A stretch of DNA of 27,612 bases from an uncultured Azohydromonas sp. (GTDB lineage Bacteria; Pseudomonadota; Gammaproteobacteria; Burkholderiales; Burkholderiaceae_C): NCBI RefSeq assembly GCF_937926365.1, contig NZ_CALAOH010000218.1:1-27612 (forward strand). The letters run 5' to 3'. Below are positions 8,512-17,234 of the stretch, piece after piece. The notes beneath the pieces are model-generated. The model was not told the DNA's origin and searched no databases. It was given only the letters and a program-made list of their open reading frames with translations. The position numbers were made by a program, and so were the translations under genes. Position 1 is the first letter of the stretch. Each line of letters opens with the position of its first letter.

Positions 8512-9792
8512 TCAGGCGGCCGCCGGCCCCACCTGCTGCCCGCGCAACCACTGGCGCAGCGCCTCCATGGGCATGGGCGGCGCCAGCAGGGCACCCTGTA
8601 CCTCGGTGCAGCCGGCCGCCCAGGCCGCTTGCAGCGCCGCCTCGCTCTCCACGCCTTCGGCCGCCACGCGCAGGCCCAGGCCGTGCGCCAGGCCGGCACA
8701 GCAGGCCACGAGCGCCTGCCGGCCCGTGTCGGCATCGAGGCCGGCCATGAGCGAGCGGTCGATCTTGATCTCCGAAAACGGCAACTGCGACAACTGCAGC
8801 AGGCTGGAGTGCGCGCTGCCGAAGCCGTCGATGCACAGCCTGAAGCCCAGCAGCCGGTAGCGCGAGACGGTCTCGATCAGCGCGCTCAGGTCCGAGGCCG
8901 CATCGCTTTCGGCCATCTCGATGGTGATGCCGGACGGGTCGATCCCGCTGTCGCGCACGATCTGCTGCAGCGCGGCGCAAAAGCCCGGCTTCGCGAGCAG
9001 GTGCAGCGGCACGTTGATGGAGGCGCACAGCGCCAGCTTCTCCTTCAGGCACCGCGCCAGGAACGCGCAGGTTTGGCGCGCCTGCGCCAGCGTGGCCGCC
9101 TCCAGCAGGTGATGCCGCCGCAGCGCGGGCACGAGCTTCGCCGCGGCCAGCACCGTGCCGTCCTCGGCCTCGGCGTGCATGAGCGCCTCCACGCGCACCA
9201 CCTCACGGCCGTCGATGCGCAGTTGTGGCTGCAACCAGGTCTGCAGCCGGCCCTGCTCGATCAGGGCGAGCAGCTGCCGCGCCGTCGGCTCCGGCCCCTC
9301 CACCCGCGCGGAAAACGCGGTCGCGTGGCGGTGCGCGCGCAGCGCCTGCGCAACCTCTCCCTGGGCCGTGGGCTGTTGCAACCAGCCCGCCACTTGCAGG
9401 CCGCAAGCGCGCGCCATGGCCTGCGCGCTGTGCAGCATGGCGCGCGGCTGGCGCGAGGAGAAGAACAGCGCCGGCGCATGCGCATCACCCGCGAGCAGCC
9501 GCATCAGCTGGAACGCGTCGCCGTCTTGGAAGCCCAGGCTGCACACCAGCACGTCCGGCGGCGCCGCCTCGCAGTACAGGCGCAGCAGCAGCAGCTGCAC
9601 GCTGCTCGGCAACACCTCCACCTCCCAGCCCTCGGCGGCCAGCTCCGCCGCGAGCTGCCCGGCATGACCGGCGTTTCCCACCAGCAGCCAGGCGCGGCCT
9701 GGCCCGGCCACGGAGGCCGCGGTTTCGTCAAAGGGGGCGGACATCAACACTGCCTTGTCTTTCACCGCCAGGACGGCGGGTACTGCGTTCAT
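8512..9792 (-). CDS. Degenerate receiver plus EAL-domain protein
   Basis: 426 aa. Residues about 33-150 look like a receiver domain without the phosphorylatable aspartate: the expected position reads VLVCSLGFQDGDAF (S85). Residues about 170-420 are an EAL domain, the c-di-GMP phosphodiesterase fold. The EAL motif (E202), N260, the IEMAES glutamates, K343, E379 and Q399 are present. However, the DDFG loop reads IDGFG (second Asp replaced by G323) and the EALxR arginine is H206. Metal binding is therefore probably weakened, and it may be a c-di-GMP binder rather than an enzyme. The ATG at 9792 is eight bases after the stop of the upstream histidine kinase, so the two are likely one operon. Confidence 0.85.
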   Translation of the reverse strand: MNAVPAVLAVKDKAVLMSAPFDETAASVAGPGRAWLLVGNAGHAGQLAAELAAEGWEVEVLPSSVQLLLLRLYCEAAPPDVLVCSLGFQDGDAFQLMRLLAGDAHAPALFFSSRQPRAMLHSAQAMARACGLQVAGWLQQPTAQGEVAQALRAHRHATAFSARVEGPEPTARQLLALIEQGRLQTWLQPQLRIDGREVVRVEALMHAEAEDGTVLAAAKLVPALRRHHLLEAATLAQARQTCAFLARCLKEKLALCASINVPLHLLAKPGFCAALQQIVRDSGIDPSGITIEMAESDAASDLSALIETVSRYRLLGFRLCIDGFGSAHSSLLQLSQLPFSEIKIDRSLMAGLDADTGRQALVACCAGLAHGLGLRVAAEGVESEAALQAAWAAGCTEVQGALLAPPMPMEALRQWLRGQQVGPAAA

Positions 9793-9800
9793 CAAAAGCT

Positions 9801-11603
9801 TCAGGGCTCGGTGTCGCCCGTGCCGGCCGGCCCGACGCAGAAGGCCGCGGCAGCCGGCGCGTGCCGGGGCGGCAGCCGCAACCGGGCCCGCGTGCCGTGG
9901 CCGGGCTGCGACTCGATGTGCAGCGAGCCGCCCAGCAGCTCCGTGAGCTCCCGCGCCAGCGGCAGCCCCAGGCCCGGGCCATGGCTGCCCAGCGCGTCGT
10001 CCACCACGGCCTCGGTGGCCGAGCGCGTGAAGAGGGTGGCGAGCTGCGCCGGTGCCATGCCGGTGCCACTGTCCTCCACCAGGATCTGCACGCCGGCGTC
10101 CTCAGCCGAGAGCGAGACCCGCACGACGCCGCGCTCCGTGAATTTCAGCGCATTGGTCACCAGGTGGTTGAGCAGCTGCAGCAGCCGCGCGCGGTCGGTG
10201 ACGATGGTCTGCTCGGCATCACCGTCCACGTGCAGCTCCAGCACCAGGCCGCGGCACTCGGCGGTGGGCTGGTGCACGCGAATCAGCTCCCGCAGCAGCG
10301 CAGGCAGCCCCACCGGCTCCAGCTGCAGCCCCAGGTGCCCGGACTCGATGCGGGCCAGCTCCATGAGCGTGCTCAGCAACACGCGCAGGTGCTCGGCGTT
10401 GTGATGCACGACGGCGCCGAACTCGCGCGCCTCCGGGTCGGTGGAGGTGTCGCGGATGAGCTCGGCGTAGTTCAGCACCCCGTTGAGCGGCGTGCGCAGC
10501 TGGTGCGAGACGCTGCGCAGCAGGCGGCCCCGCATCTCGTTGGCCGCGGTCGCCTGCTGCTCGCTGCGATGCAGCCGCTCCAGCAGCGCCTGGCGCCGCC
10601 GCTCGGCACGCAGCAGCAGCCCCAGGAACGCCAGCAGCACGGCCGACAGCAGCGCCGCCACGGCAAACAGCTCCGTCCGGCGCTCCTGGATCTCGCGCTC
10701 CAGCAAGTCCATGCGCAGGCTGCTGAAGGCCACCAGCCCGTAGGTGTCCAGGGTGTGGAAGGCGTAGAGCCGGTCGTGGCCATCGGTGGGTGAGCGCGCG
10801 ACCATGGTGCCGCTGCTCTGGCGCAGCGCCTCGCCCATCAACGTGCTGCCGCCGATGCTGTGGCCGATCTCGTGTTCGGTGCCTGCCGTGCGGGCGCGCA
10901 CCAGGCCATCGAAGCCCACGAGCATCACGTCGCCGCCGCCGGCGTCCTCGCGCGTGCGTCTGAAGCCCGTGAACACCTCCGGCGCCAGCGACGCCACCAC
11001 CACGCCCACGAAGCGGCCGTCATCGTCGGCCACGCGGCGGGTGATCTGGATGGAGGTCTTGCCCGAGACGCGCCCGACCACGGGACGGCTGATGACCAGA
11101 CGGTCGGCGCGGCCCTCGGTATGCACGCGGAAATGCTCGCGGTCGCGCAGGTTCACGCGCTGGAAAGGCTGCGAGGCATCGACCACCTCCCCATCGGCGC
11201 CGACCACGGTCAGCAGGTGGTTCTGCGCGTCGGGCAGGTCGCCGCGGCGCAGGCTGGCGGCAATGTCGATCCGGGCTCCTTCGCGCTGGAACTCGCGGCG
11301 CACGAAGCGCAGCACCTGGTCGGCCCTCGCCAGCGTGAACTCGGTGTGCGCGGAAAAGTTGCGCGCCAGGTGCTCCATGCGCGAACGGGCGCGCTCCATC
11401 GCGGCCTGCGCCTGCGTGCCCGCCTCGATCACGGCCCAGGCCCACAGGGCCAGCACCAGGCAGACGAAGAAGCCGATCAGCGCGCCGCGGAACGACACCC
11501 GCAGCCACCTGGACGGCGCTTCCTTGCCCGGCCCGGCCGCGGCTGCCGGCGCGGACGCTGGCACGGCCACGCAGGCGGAGGACAGGAGAACGGGAGCACT
11601 CAC
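9801..11603 (-). CDS. Membrane sensor histidine kinase
   Basis: 600 aa. One transmembrane segment near 40-59, a periplasmic region of about 250 aa resembling a dCache/PDC sensor (LLTVVGADGEVVDASQPF; ISRPVVGRVSGKTSIQITRR), a second segment near 309-330, then HisKA with the phosphoacceptor H367 in SVSHQLRTPLNG. A HATPase domain follows with N box LVTNALKFTE, G1 DSGTGM and G2 GPGLGLPLA. The substrate sensed is not readable. The start is a GTG (MSAPVLLSS) without a clear ribosome-binding site. No DNA-binding response regulator follows; its partner may be the receiver or HPt proteins upstream, or the orphan regulator at 6310. It is co-transcribed with the EAL protein. Confidence 0.9.
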   Translation of the reverse strand: MSAPVLLSSACVAVPASAPAAAAGPGKEAPSRWLRVSFRGALIGFFVCLVLALWAWAVIEAGTQAQAAMERARSRMEHLARNFSAHTEFTLARADQVLRFVRREFQREGARIDIAASLRRGDLPDAQNHLLTVVGADGEVVDASQPFQRVNLRDREHFRVHTEGRADRLVISRPVVGRVSGKTSIQITRRVADDDGRFVGVVVASLAPEVFTGFRRTREDAGGGDVMLVGFDGLVRARTAGTEHEIGHSIGGSTLMGEALRQSSGTMVARSPTDGHDRLYAFHTLDTYGLVAFSSLRMDLLEREIQERRTELFAVAALLSAVLLAFLGLLLRAERRRQALLERLHRSEQQATAANEMRGRLLRSVSHQLRTPLNGVLNYAELIRDTSTDPEAREFGAVVHHNAEHLRVLLSTLMELARIESGHLGLQLEPVGLPALLRELIRVHQPTAECRGLVLELHVDGDAEQTIVTDRARLLQLLNHLVTNALKFTERGVVRVSLSAEDAGVQILVEDSGTGMAPAQLATLFTRSATEAVVDDALGSHGPGLGLPLARELTELLGGSLHIESQPGHGTRARLRLPPRHAPAAAAFCVGPAGTGDTEP

Positions 11604-11816
11604 GGGTGGGAACGGCGCGGCACCGGCTGGGGCGGCACGGTGCGGTCAGCCAACGCGCGCCGGTGGGCTTGCGCAAGTCGTGTCGCTGTGCCAGGAACTA
11701 CAGGCCGGCGCCATGCCAGCCACTGACAGGCACTGTAGAAAGGGGGGACGTAATAAATCGTTGCAAGACTGTGACGCCTGCACTTGCGCCGGCGGCCGCG
11801 GCGCCGGGGTCGGGCG
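11604..11816. promoter_or_regulatory. Intergenic region upstream of the membrane histidine kinase
   Basis: 213 bp between the stop of the phosphatase gene and the kinase start. Its centre (about 11720-11775, read on the minus strand: TTGCAACGATTTATTACG) is distinctly AT-richer than its neighbours, as a promoter would be. No canonical -35/-10 pair with good spacing is visible. No terminator hairpin with a T-run is seen either, so read-through from the phosphatase gene cannot be excluded. Confidence 0.35.
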
Positions 11817-14606
11817 CTAGCGCCGAAGCTTCATCGCGGGTTCCGGCGCGATCTGCCGGCACGGTCCGGGTGGACGCCGGTGCGTCAGCCGCACGGTGTT
11901 GAGCCCGCGGTCGTGCAGGTGCTCCACCTTGTCGGTGGCCGAATGCATGATGTACATGCCGAAGCCGCCCTCGGGGTAGTGGTCGAGCTCACCCAGCGGT
12001 AGCGGATCGGGCGCATCGAAGGCCTCGCCCAGGTGCACCAGTTCCACCACCAGCGCCTCGTCCTCGATGCGCACGACCAGCTCGATGGGCGTGTCGCTCG
12101 GCCGGCCGCAGCCATGGCGCACGATGTTGGTGAAGGCCTCCACGCAGGCCACCACGAACAGCGACGTTTCCTCCTCGCCCAGCCCGGCCTGGCGCGCACG
12201 GAACTCCACCAGCCCGCGCACGTGATGGAGCGCGTCCAGCTCCGCCGGCAGCTCCCGCCGGCTGCGCAGCGGCTCGCCCAGCGTGCGCATGGCCAGCGCC
12301 ATGGTGAGGTCGTCCTTGAACACCGCGCCCAGCCTGTGCAGCCGCTGGCGCACCAGGTGCAGCAGCGCCGCGGGCGTGCGCACGAACTGCAGCAGCTCCG
12401 TCACCAGGGCCGTGATCTGCTCGCGCCCCATGCGGCTGCCGTCGGGCAGCAGCGCGTCCACGGCGCCGTCGGAGCACATGAACAGCGCCTCCTCGGCGCC
12501 GATGTCGATGGTGTCCTGCTGGAAGCTGTCCTCGTCGAGCACGCCCAGCGGCGGGTGCTGGTTGGACAGCAGCCGCAGCGAGCCCTGGGCCGACACGAGC
12601 ATGGGCTCCTCGTGGCCGCAGCCCACCCAGGTCAGCTTGCCGGCGCGGCTGTCGATGCGCAGGTGGCACAGCGTCACGAAGGCTTCGAGCTGCTGCAGGT
12701 TGGGCGTGAGCGCGCGGCTGACCGCGCCCACGATCTGCGCCGGCGAGGGCAGCTCGTCGCGGTGCTCGGGCCGGGCCATGAGCTCGGCCAGGCAGCGGCT
12801 GATCTGCATCTTGGTGGCCGCGCCGATGAGCGCCGCGCTCACGCCCTTGCCCATGACGTCGCCCACGACGATGTCGATGCCGCGGTCGCCCAGCGGCAGG
12901 AACTCCACGAAATCGCCGTCGATGCCCTGCGAGGCCTGGTTGAAGGTGCTCAGCCACAGCCCGGGCACGCGCTGATCGGGCGACTGCACCAGCAGCGTCT
13001 GCTGGATGCGCGCGCCGATGCGCAGCTCGCGCTGGCGCGCGCGCTCCAGCTCCTTGAGCGCCAGGCGCCGCGACGACACGTCCTCCACGATGCCCAGCAT
13101 GAACGCGGGCTGGCCGTCGGCCGCGCGCGCCAGCGAAGCGTTCAGGCGCACCCACACGTAGCGCCCGTCCTTGCGCCGGTAGCGCTTCTCCTGCGTGAGG
13201 CTGCCGATCTCGCCGTTGAACAGGCGCTGGATGTTGAGCAGGCTCGCGGCATGGTCGTCCGGGTGCACCAGCGCCTCGGCGTTGAGCGCCAGCATCTCGG
13301 CCTCGGTGAAGCCCAGCAGCGTGCACAGCGCCGCGTTCACGCGCAGCAGCCGTCCCTCGGGGCTGCGTTCGAGCATGCCCACGGCGGCCTGCTCGAAGGT
13401 GGCGCGGAAGCGCTCCTGGTTGCGCTCGATCTCGCCATGCGCGGCCAGCAGCTTGCGCTGCGTCGCGCGTTCGCGGCGTATGCCGCGCTCGGCCACCAGG
13501 CCCAGCACCGTCAGCAGCAGGCACACGCACACGCCCACGGCGCCGAAGATCATGGCGCGCTCCAGCCACTGCTGGCGCAGCTGCGCGTAGGGCTGCTCCA
13601 CCAGCACCACCAGCGGCCAATGGCGCGAGGTGCGGAACGCGCCCACGGCGACGTGGCCGTCGCTGCCCTGGTCGATGTAGCTGCCATGCTCGCGCCGCGG
13701 CAGCCACTGCCGGAACGGCGGCAGTTGCGCCAGCGACTGTCCCGGGCGCAGCTCGGGCTCGTTGGTGCTGATGAGCTGGCCCTGCAGGTCCGTCACCAGC
13801 GGGCGCAGCGGGGTATCCGCCACGGCCAGCTCGTGCTGGGTGGCGAAGTAGTCGCCGTTGAGCAGCGCCACCAGCCACAGCTCGCGTCCGTCCTCGCGCT
13901 CGACGCGGCGCACCAGCGGCAGGGCCACCGCGCCCAGCGTCAGGGGCTGGCTCAGGCTGAGATCACCCAGATCGCGCACGGGCAGCAGCGGGCCCAGCCA
14001 CTCGCGCGCCATGCCGGTGGCGCCGGTGGCGCCGCTGCGCACCAGGCGCAGCAGATCGACGTGCCGCGTCAGGTCCGAGGCCGTGGAGCTGCTGAGGATG
14101 CGGCCCTGCGTGTCCACCACCGAGAGGCTGCGCAGCGAGGGCTGCCCCGTCAGTTGCTCGCCCAACAACTGCGACACGGCATGCGCGTCGTACCCGGACG
14201 CGCGCAGCAGCGAGGACTCCGACAGCACCCGCAGCGTGCCGCTGACGCTGCCGATGGTGCGCGTGGCGTGGCCTTCGATGACGCGGGCATAGAGCTCGGC
14301 CTGCACCATGGCGCCGCGGCGGAACTCGATGCGTTCGTACAAGGACAGCCCGAAGACCACGCCCAGCACCAGCGTGCACAGCAGCCACACCGCCGCGCGC
14401 AACTGGCGCCGCCGCGCGCTGAGCATGCGCGCCGAGGCCGCCCAGGAGGCGGGCTCGGCGCCGCCGCCGCCCGGCAGGAAGCGCCAGCCGGTCGCGGCAT
14501 CCTCCGTGTCGGCGGCGGCCGAAACATCGGCCTGCGGTAGCGGCACCGGCCGGGCCGTGCGCGAACGGCCGCGGCGCGGGAGCAGGGAATGCGGGGACAC
14601 GAGCAC
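11817..14606 (-). CDS. Membrane sensor with PAS, SpoIIE/PP2C phosphatase and RsbW-like HATPase domains
   Basis: 929 aa. Transmembrane segment near 71-90, a long periplasmic dCache-like sensor (about 95-345), a second segment near 352-372, a PAS domain (about 395-515), a SpoIIE-type PPM phosphatase (about 535-765) and a C-terminal HATPase of the anti-sigma (RsbW) type (about 785-915). Phosphatase metal sites are intact (GDFVEF; VGDVMGKGVSAAL; MCSDGAVDAL; KDDLTMAL). The HATPase has an N box in ACVEAFTNIVRHG and a GGFGMYIMH loop. Such proteins run partner switching: the kinase-like domain phosphorylates a STAS antagonist and the phosphatase reverses it. A STAS gene is 2.2 kb upstream on the same strand. 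The GTG start lies six bases after the solute-binding protein stop. Confidence 0.9.
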   Translation of the reverse strand: MLVSPHSLLPRRGRSRTARPVPLPQADVSAAADTEDAATGWRFLPGGGGAEPASWAASARMLSARRRQLRAAVWLLCTLVLGVVFGLSLYERIEFRRGAMVQAELYARVIEGHATRTIGSVSGTLRVLSESSLLRASGYDAHAVSQLLGEQLTGQPSLRSLSVVDTQGRILSSSTASDLTRHVDLLRLVRSGATGATGMAREWLGPLLPVRDLGDLSLSQPLTLGAVALPLVRRVEREDGRELWLVALLNGDYFATQHELAVADTPLRPLVTDLQGQLISTNEPELRPGQSLAQLPPFRQWLPRREHGSYIDQGSDGHVAVGAFRTSRHWPLVVLVEQPYAQLRQQWLERAMIFGAVGVCVCLLLTVLGLVAERGIRRERATQRKLLAAHGEIERNQERFRATFEQAAVGMLERSPEGRLLRVNAALCTLLGFTEAEMLALNAEALVHPDDHAASLLNIQRLFNGEIGSLTQEKRYRRKDGRYVWVRLNASLARAADGQPAFMLGIVEDVSSRRLALKELERARQRELRIGARIQQTLLVQSPDQRVPGLWLSTFNQASQGIDGDFVEFLPLGDRGIDIVVGDVMGKGVSAALIGAATKMQISRCLAELMARPEHRDELPSPAQIVGAVSRALTPNLQQLEAFVTLCHLRIDSRAGKLTWVGCGHEEPMLVSAQGSLRLLSNQHPPLGVLDEDSFQQDTIDIGAEEALFMCSDGAVDALLPDGSRMGREQITALVTELLQFVRTPAALLHLVRQRLHRLGAVFKDDLTMALAMRTLGEPLRSRRELPAELDALHHVRGLVEFRARQAGLGEEETSLFVVACVEAFTNIVRHGCGRPSDTPIELVVRIEDEALVVELVHLGEAFDAPDPLPLGELDHYPEGGFGMYIMHSATDKVEHLHDRGLNTVRLTHRRPPGPCRQIAPEPAMKLRR

Positions 14607-14612
14607 GCGCGC

Positions 14613-15410
14613 TTACCTGGCGACCACGATGTCGCCCAGGCCATAGCGCCGCGCCGCGGCCACCAGCCGCCCGTCGCGCTTGATCTGGGCCACGAAGCGG
14701 TCGATCTCGGCCAGCCACTCCTCGTCGCCGGGCTTGGCGGCGTAGGCGTAGGGCAGCGGATGCCAGGGCAGCGGCGGCGCCACCAGGCGCGCCCAGTCGG
14801 CGTTGTCCAGCAGCCGGCGGCTGTAGGGATAGTCGGTCATGAACACGTCCACGCGCCCGGACTCGAGCTCCTGCTCGCGCGTCCGCGGCGGGCTGATCAC
14901 GACCAGCCGCGCCTGCTTGAGCGCCTCGGCCATCACCGGCGCCATGAAGGTGCCCGCCTGCACCGCCACCTTCACCCCGGGCTGGTCGATGTCGCTCCAC
15001 TGGCGCACCGTGCGGTGCGTGCGGGTGGTGATGCCATAGATGTCGCTTTGCAGGTACGGCTGGGAGAATTTCAGCTCCCTGGCGCGCTGCGGCGTCACGC
15101 CCACGGCATGCATGGCCACGTCGCAGCGATCGCCCACGAGGTTGTCGACGAGCTTTTCGAAGGAGGACTCGACGTACTGCAGCTTCACGCCCAGCGCGCG
15201 GGCAAACTCGGCCGAGAGCTCGATGTCGATGCCCGAGAGCACGTCGCTGCGCGGGTCGCGGAACGTGATGCCGTAGTAATCGGGCCAGATGCACACGCGC
15301 ACCGTGCCGGTGGACTTCACGCGGTCCAGCACCGTGCCGGCCGAGCAGGCCGCGGCGCACAGGCTCAGCGACAGCGCGACGCAGGCGCCAGAAAGACGTT
15401 GGAGATTCAT
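14613..15410 (-). CDS. Periplasmic solute-binding protein, family 3 (amino-acid type)
   Basis: 265 aa with an N-terminal signal peptide (hydrophobic run followed by AACSAG; a lipobox-like AAAC may make it a lipoprotein). Family 3 landmarks are VRVCIWPDYYGITF near the mature N-terminus, SGIDIELSAEFARALG, RCDVAMHAVGVTPQRA, KFSQPY and GVKVAVQAGT. It binds a small ligand, often an amino acid. No ABC permease or ATPase gene is adjacent. Instead the next gene, six bases downstream, is the membrane phosphatase with a periplasmic sensor domain, so this protein may act as a ligand receptor for signalling rather than uptake. That role is inferred from context. The start is the ATG (MNLQRLSG) before the signal peptide. 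Confidence 0.9.
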   Translation of the reverse strand: MNLQRLSGACVALSLSLCAAACSAGTVLDRVKSTGTVRVCIWPDYYGITFRDPRSDVLSGIDIELSAEFARALGVKLQYVESSFEKLVDNLVGDRCDVAMHAVGVTPQRARELKFSQPYLQSDIYGITTRTHRTVRQWSDIDQPGVKVAVQAGTFMAPVMAEALKQARLVVISPPRTREQELESGRVDVFMTDYPYSRRLLDNADWARLVAPPLPWHPLPYAYAAKPGDEEWLAEIDRFVAQIKRDGRLVAAARRYGLGDIVVAR

Positions 15411-15606
15411 CGGACGGGAAGGGCGGCGGCCCGGCACCGTCCCGAGGACGACGCGGCGGCGAGGCTGCCGGCGGGAACGCCGGCGGCCGGCAACCCGCGA
15501 ACATAGCCCAGGCCGGCCGGGCCGCCGCCGCGGCTCAGGGCTCGCGCTGCCCGCATCGAGTGCAAAGTTCACGCGGTCCAGGCAGCCTCCGGCGCCGCCC
15601 GCCGCC

Positions 15607-16719
15607 TCAGCGCGGGCCCGGCTGGAACAGGCTCAGCCGAACCCGGTACGCCACGGACTCGCCCGGCGCCAGCCATGCCATGCCCTTGCCCCGCGGCTCG
15701 TTCCACAGCGGCCCGAAGGGATCGGCCCAGTTGAGTTGCGGCTCCAGGACCACGAAGGCGCGATCGGGCGGCGCGAAGGTCTGGATGGCGCTGACCTCCG
15801 GCGAGGACGAGGCCACCCGCAGGCCATAGCCCGCCTGCGCATCGATGAGCTCCACCACGGTCTCCCCCGCCGGGGTCTTCCGCAAATCCACGAAGCAGTC
15901 GTCCAGGTACAGCCCGCCCAGGGCCGCGCCGCCCGGCGCCGAGAAGTCGTAGGGCGTGCCGGCCACGGGCAGCAGCCGCCCGGTGGGCAGCACCTCGTCG
16001 TAGTCGTTCACCTCCAGGCGCGTGCGCGCCGGCAGGCACAGCCGCGCCTGCTCGCGCGCCCCGCTGGGCAGCGCGAAATAGGGGTGCCAGCCGATGCCCA
16101 TCGGCTGCGCCTCCTCGCCCACGTTCGTGGCGGTGATGTCGATCTCGAAGGCCGTGGCGCTCAGCCGCAGCCGCAGTTCGACGTCCGTGTCCGAAGGCCA
16201 GCAGCCGCCGAAGTCCCCGGCGCGGATCACGGCACGCGCGGCGTCGCCGTCCGCACCGGGCACATGCTCCAGCTCGTCCACCGCGCGGTCCAGGATCAGC
16301 CCGTGGATCGCGTACTGCTCGGCCCCCGGGGCTTGGCCGCCCCCGTTGGCGAACAGGCGCCGCCCCTGGCCGGCGATGGTGGTGTCCAGGGCGCGGTCCG
16401 CGGCCGAAAAGCGGCCGCGGATGCGGTTGGCGAAGGGCAGCAGGAAGGCGCCGCCGTACTTGAACGAGTTGTTGCCGCTGCGTCCGGGCGGCCCGGCATC
16501 GAGCGCGGCCCGCGCCTGCGCCAGCGGCGGCGCATGCAGCAGGTCCACCTCGCCGCGCCCCGGCAGCGCGGCGCGCAGCTGCCAGACCATCAGGGCCCGC
16601 CCGGGCAGCAGCTCGGCCCCGGTGAAGCGGGGCGCCTCGCGCCCCGCGGATGCTTCGGCGCCGCCGGGGCTGCGCAGGTGCAGCACGGCCAGCCCGTTCT
16701 CGTCACTGGAATTGCCCAC
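15607..16719 (-). CDS. Aldose 1-epimerase family (galactose mutarotase-like)
   Basis: 370 aa. Interconverts alpha and beta anomers of aldoses such as galactose. Key residues are visible: histidines in AIHGL and GIGWHPYFALP, and the catalytic-base glutamate in VVLEPQLNWADPFGP. An arginine-bearing LLPFANRIRGRF matches the NR motif of the family. Start is a GTG with a strong AAGGAG five bases upstream. It is separated by 109 bp from the STAS gene and by 196 bp from the solute-binding protein, so it may be transcribed alone. It would complement the Leloir genes at 217-2408, which lack a mutarotase, though 13 kb away and amid signalling genes. Substrate could be another hexose or hexose-6-phosphate. 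Confidence 0.87.
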   Translation of the reverse strand: MGNSSDENGLAVLHLRSPGGAEASAGREAPRFTGAELLPGRALMVWQLRAALPGRGEVDLLHAPPLAQARAALDAGPPGRSGNNSFKYGGAFLLPFANRIRGRFSAADRALDTTIAGQGRRLFANGGGQAPGAEQYAIHGLILDRAVDELEHVPGADGDAARAVIRAGDFGGCWPSDTDVELRLRLSATAFEIDITATNVGEEAQPMGIGWHPYFALPSGAREQARLCLPARTRLEVNDYDEVLPTGRLLPVAGTPYDFSAPGGAALGGLYLDDCFVDLRKTPAGETVVELIDAQAGYGLRVASSSPEVSAIQTFAPPDRAFVVLEPQLNWADPFGPLWNEPRGKGMAWLAPGESVAYRVRLSLFQPGPR

Positions 16720-16789
16720 AGCCTCTCCTTTTCGGCAGCGTGACCCGAGCGGGTCGCGGGCAAGCGCAGTGCCGCGGGCCGGTCAGCCT

Positions 16790-16814
16790 GCCGCCGGAGC
16801 GCACGTCCGGCGGC
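16790..16814. other. Strong GC hairpin between the STAS and epimerase genes
   Basis: Perfect 9-bp inverted repeat, GCCGCCGGA (16790-16798) and TCCGGCGGC (16806-16814), with a 7-base loop, located 15 bp past the STAS stop codon on the minus strand. No T-run follows on either strand, so it is not a classical Rho-independent terminator. It could stabilise the 3' end of the upstream transcript or separate the two genes' expression. Confidence 0.5.
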
Positions 16815-16828
16815 CGTCGGCGCCGCGC

Positions 16829-17167
16829 TCAGCCGAAGGAGGCGACGGCTTCGGCGCGGGTCTCGTGGATGTTGAAGACGCGGTGCATGCGCATGAGCTC
16901 GAACAGCGCGCGCACGGTGCGCGACATTTCGCACAGCCTGAAGTCGCCCTTGCGGCCGTTGAGCTGGCGCAGGCAGGAGATGAGCGCGCCCAGGCCCGAG
17001 CTGTCCACGAACTTCACGCCCGCCATGTCGAGCACCACGCGGGTACGGTCCTGCATCAAGGACTGCACGGCGTCGCGGAACTCGCGCACGTTGCTGGCGT
17101 CGAGGTTGTCCTCGCGCAGTTCGATGACCAGCACGTCGTGGCCTTCGACTCGTCCGTTCAGTTCCAT
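16829..17167 (-). CDS. STAS-domain anti-sigma-factor antagonist
   Basis: 112 aa, one STAS domain. The phosphorylation loop reads VKFVDSSGLGALISCL with the acceptor serine at 56 or 57, and the conserved aspartate D55 precedes it. The overall fold signature of SpoIIAA/RsbV is seen (VLVIELREDNLDASNV at the N-terminus; VVLDMAGVKFVDSS). In partner switching, unphosphorylated antagonist binds an anti-sigma-type kinase; here the 11817-14606 protein carries both a candidate kinase and a phosphatase domain. It sits between an HPt gene (67 bp upstream) and the epimerase gene. The clear serine suggests active regulation rather than a structural role. Confidence 0.9.
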   Translation of the reverse strand: MELNGRVEGHDVLVIELREDNLDASNVREFRDAVQSLMQDRTRVVLDMAGVKFVDSSGLGALISCLRQLNGRKGDFRLCEMSRTVRALFELMRMHRVFNIHETRAEAVASFG

Positions 17168-17234
17168 GGGGTAAAGAGCTACTGCATTGGTGAAGGGTCA
17201 GGCGCCATCGCGAGCGCACGTGACATTGTGACGC

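Noticed and set aside
12033..14540. An 835-codon open frame on the plus strand opposite the SpoIIE-phosphatase gene
   Set aside because: Its composition is histidine-, arginine-, glutamine- and alanine-rich with no recognisable domain, and the opposite strand encodes a clear multi-domain protein. Long antisense open frames are expected in DNA of this GC content.
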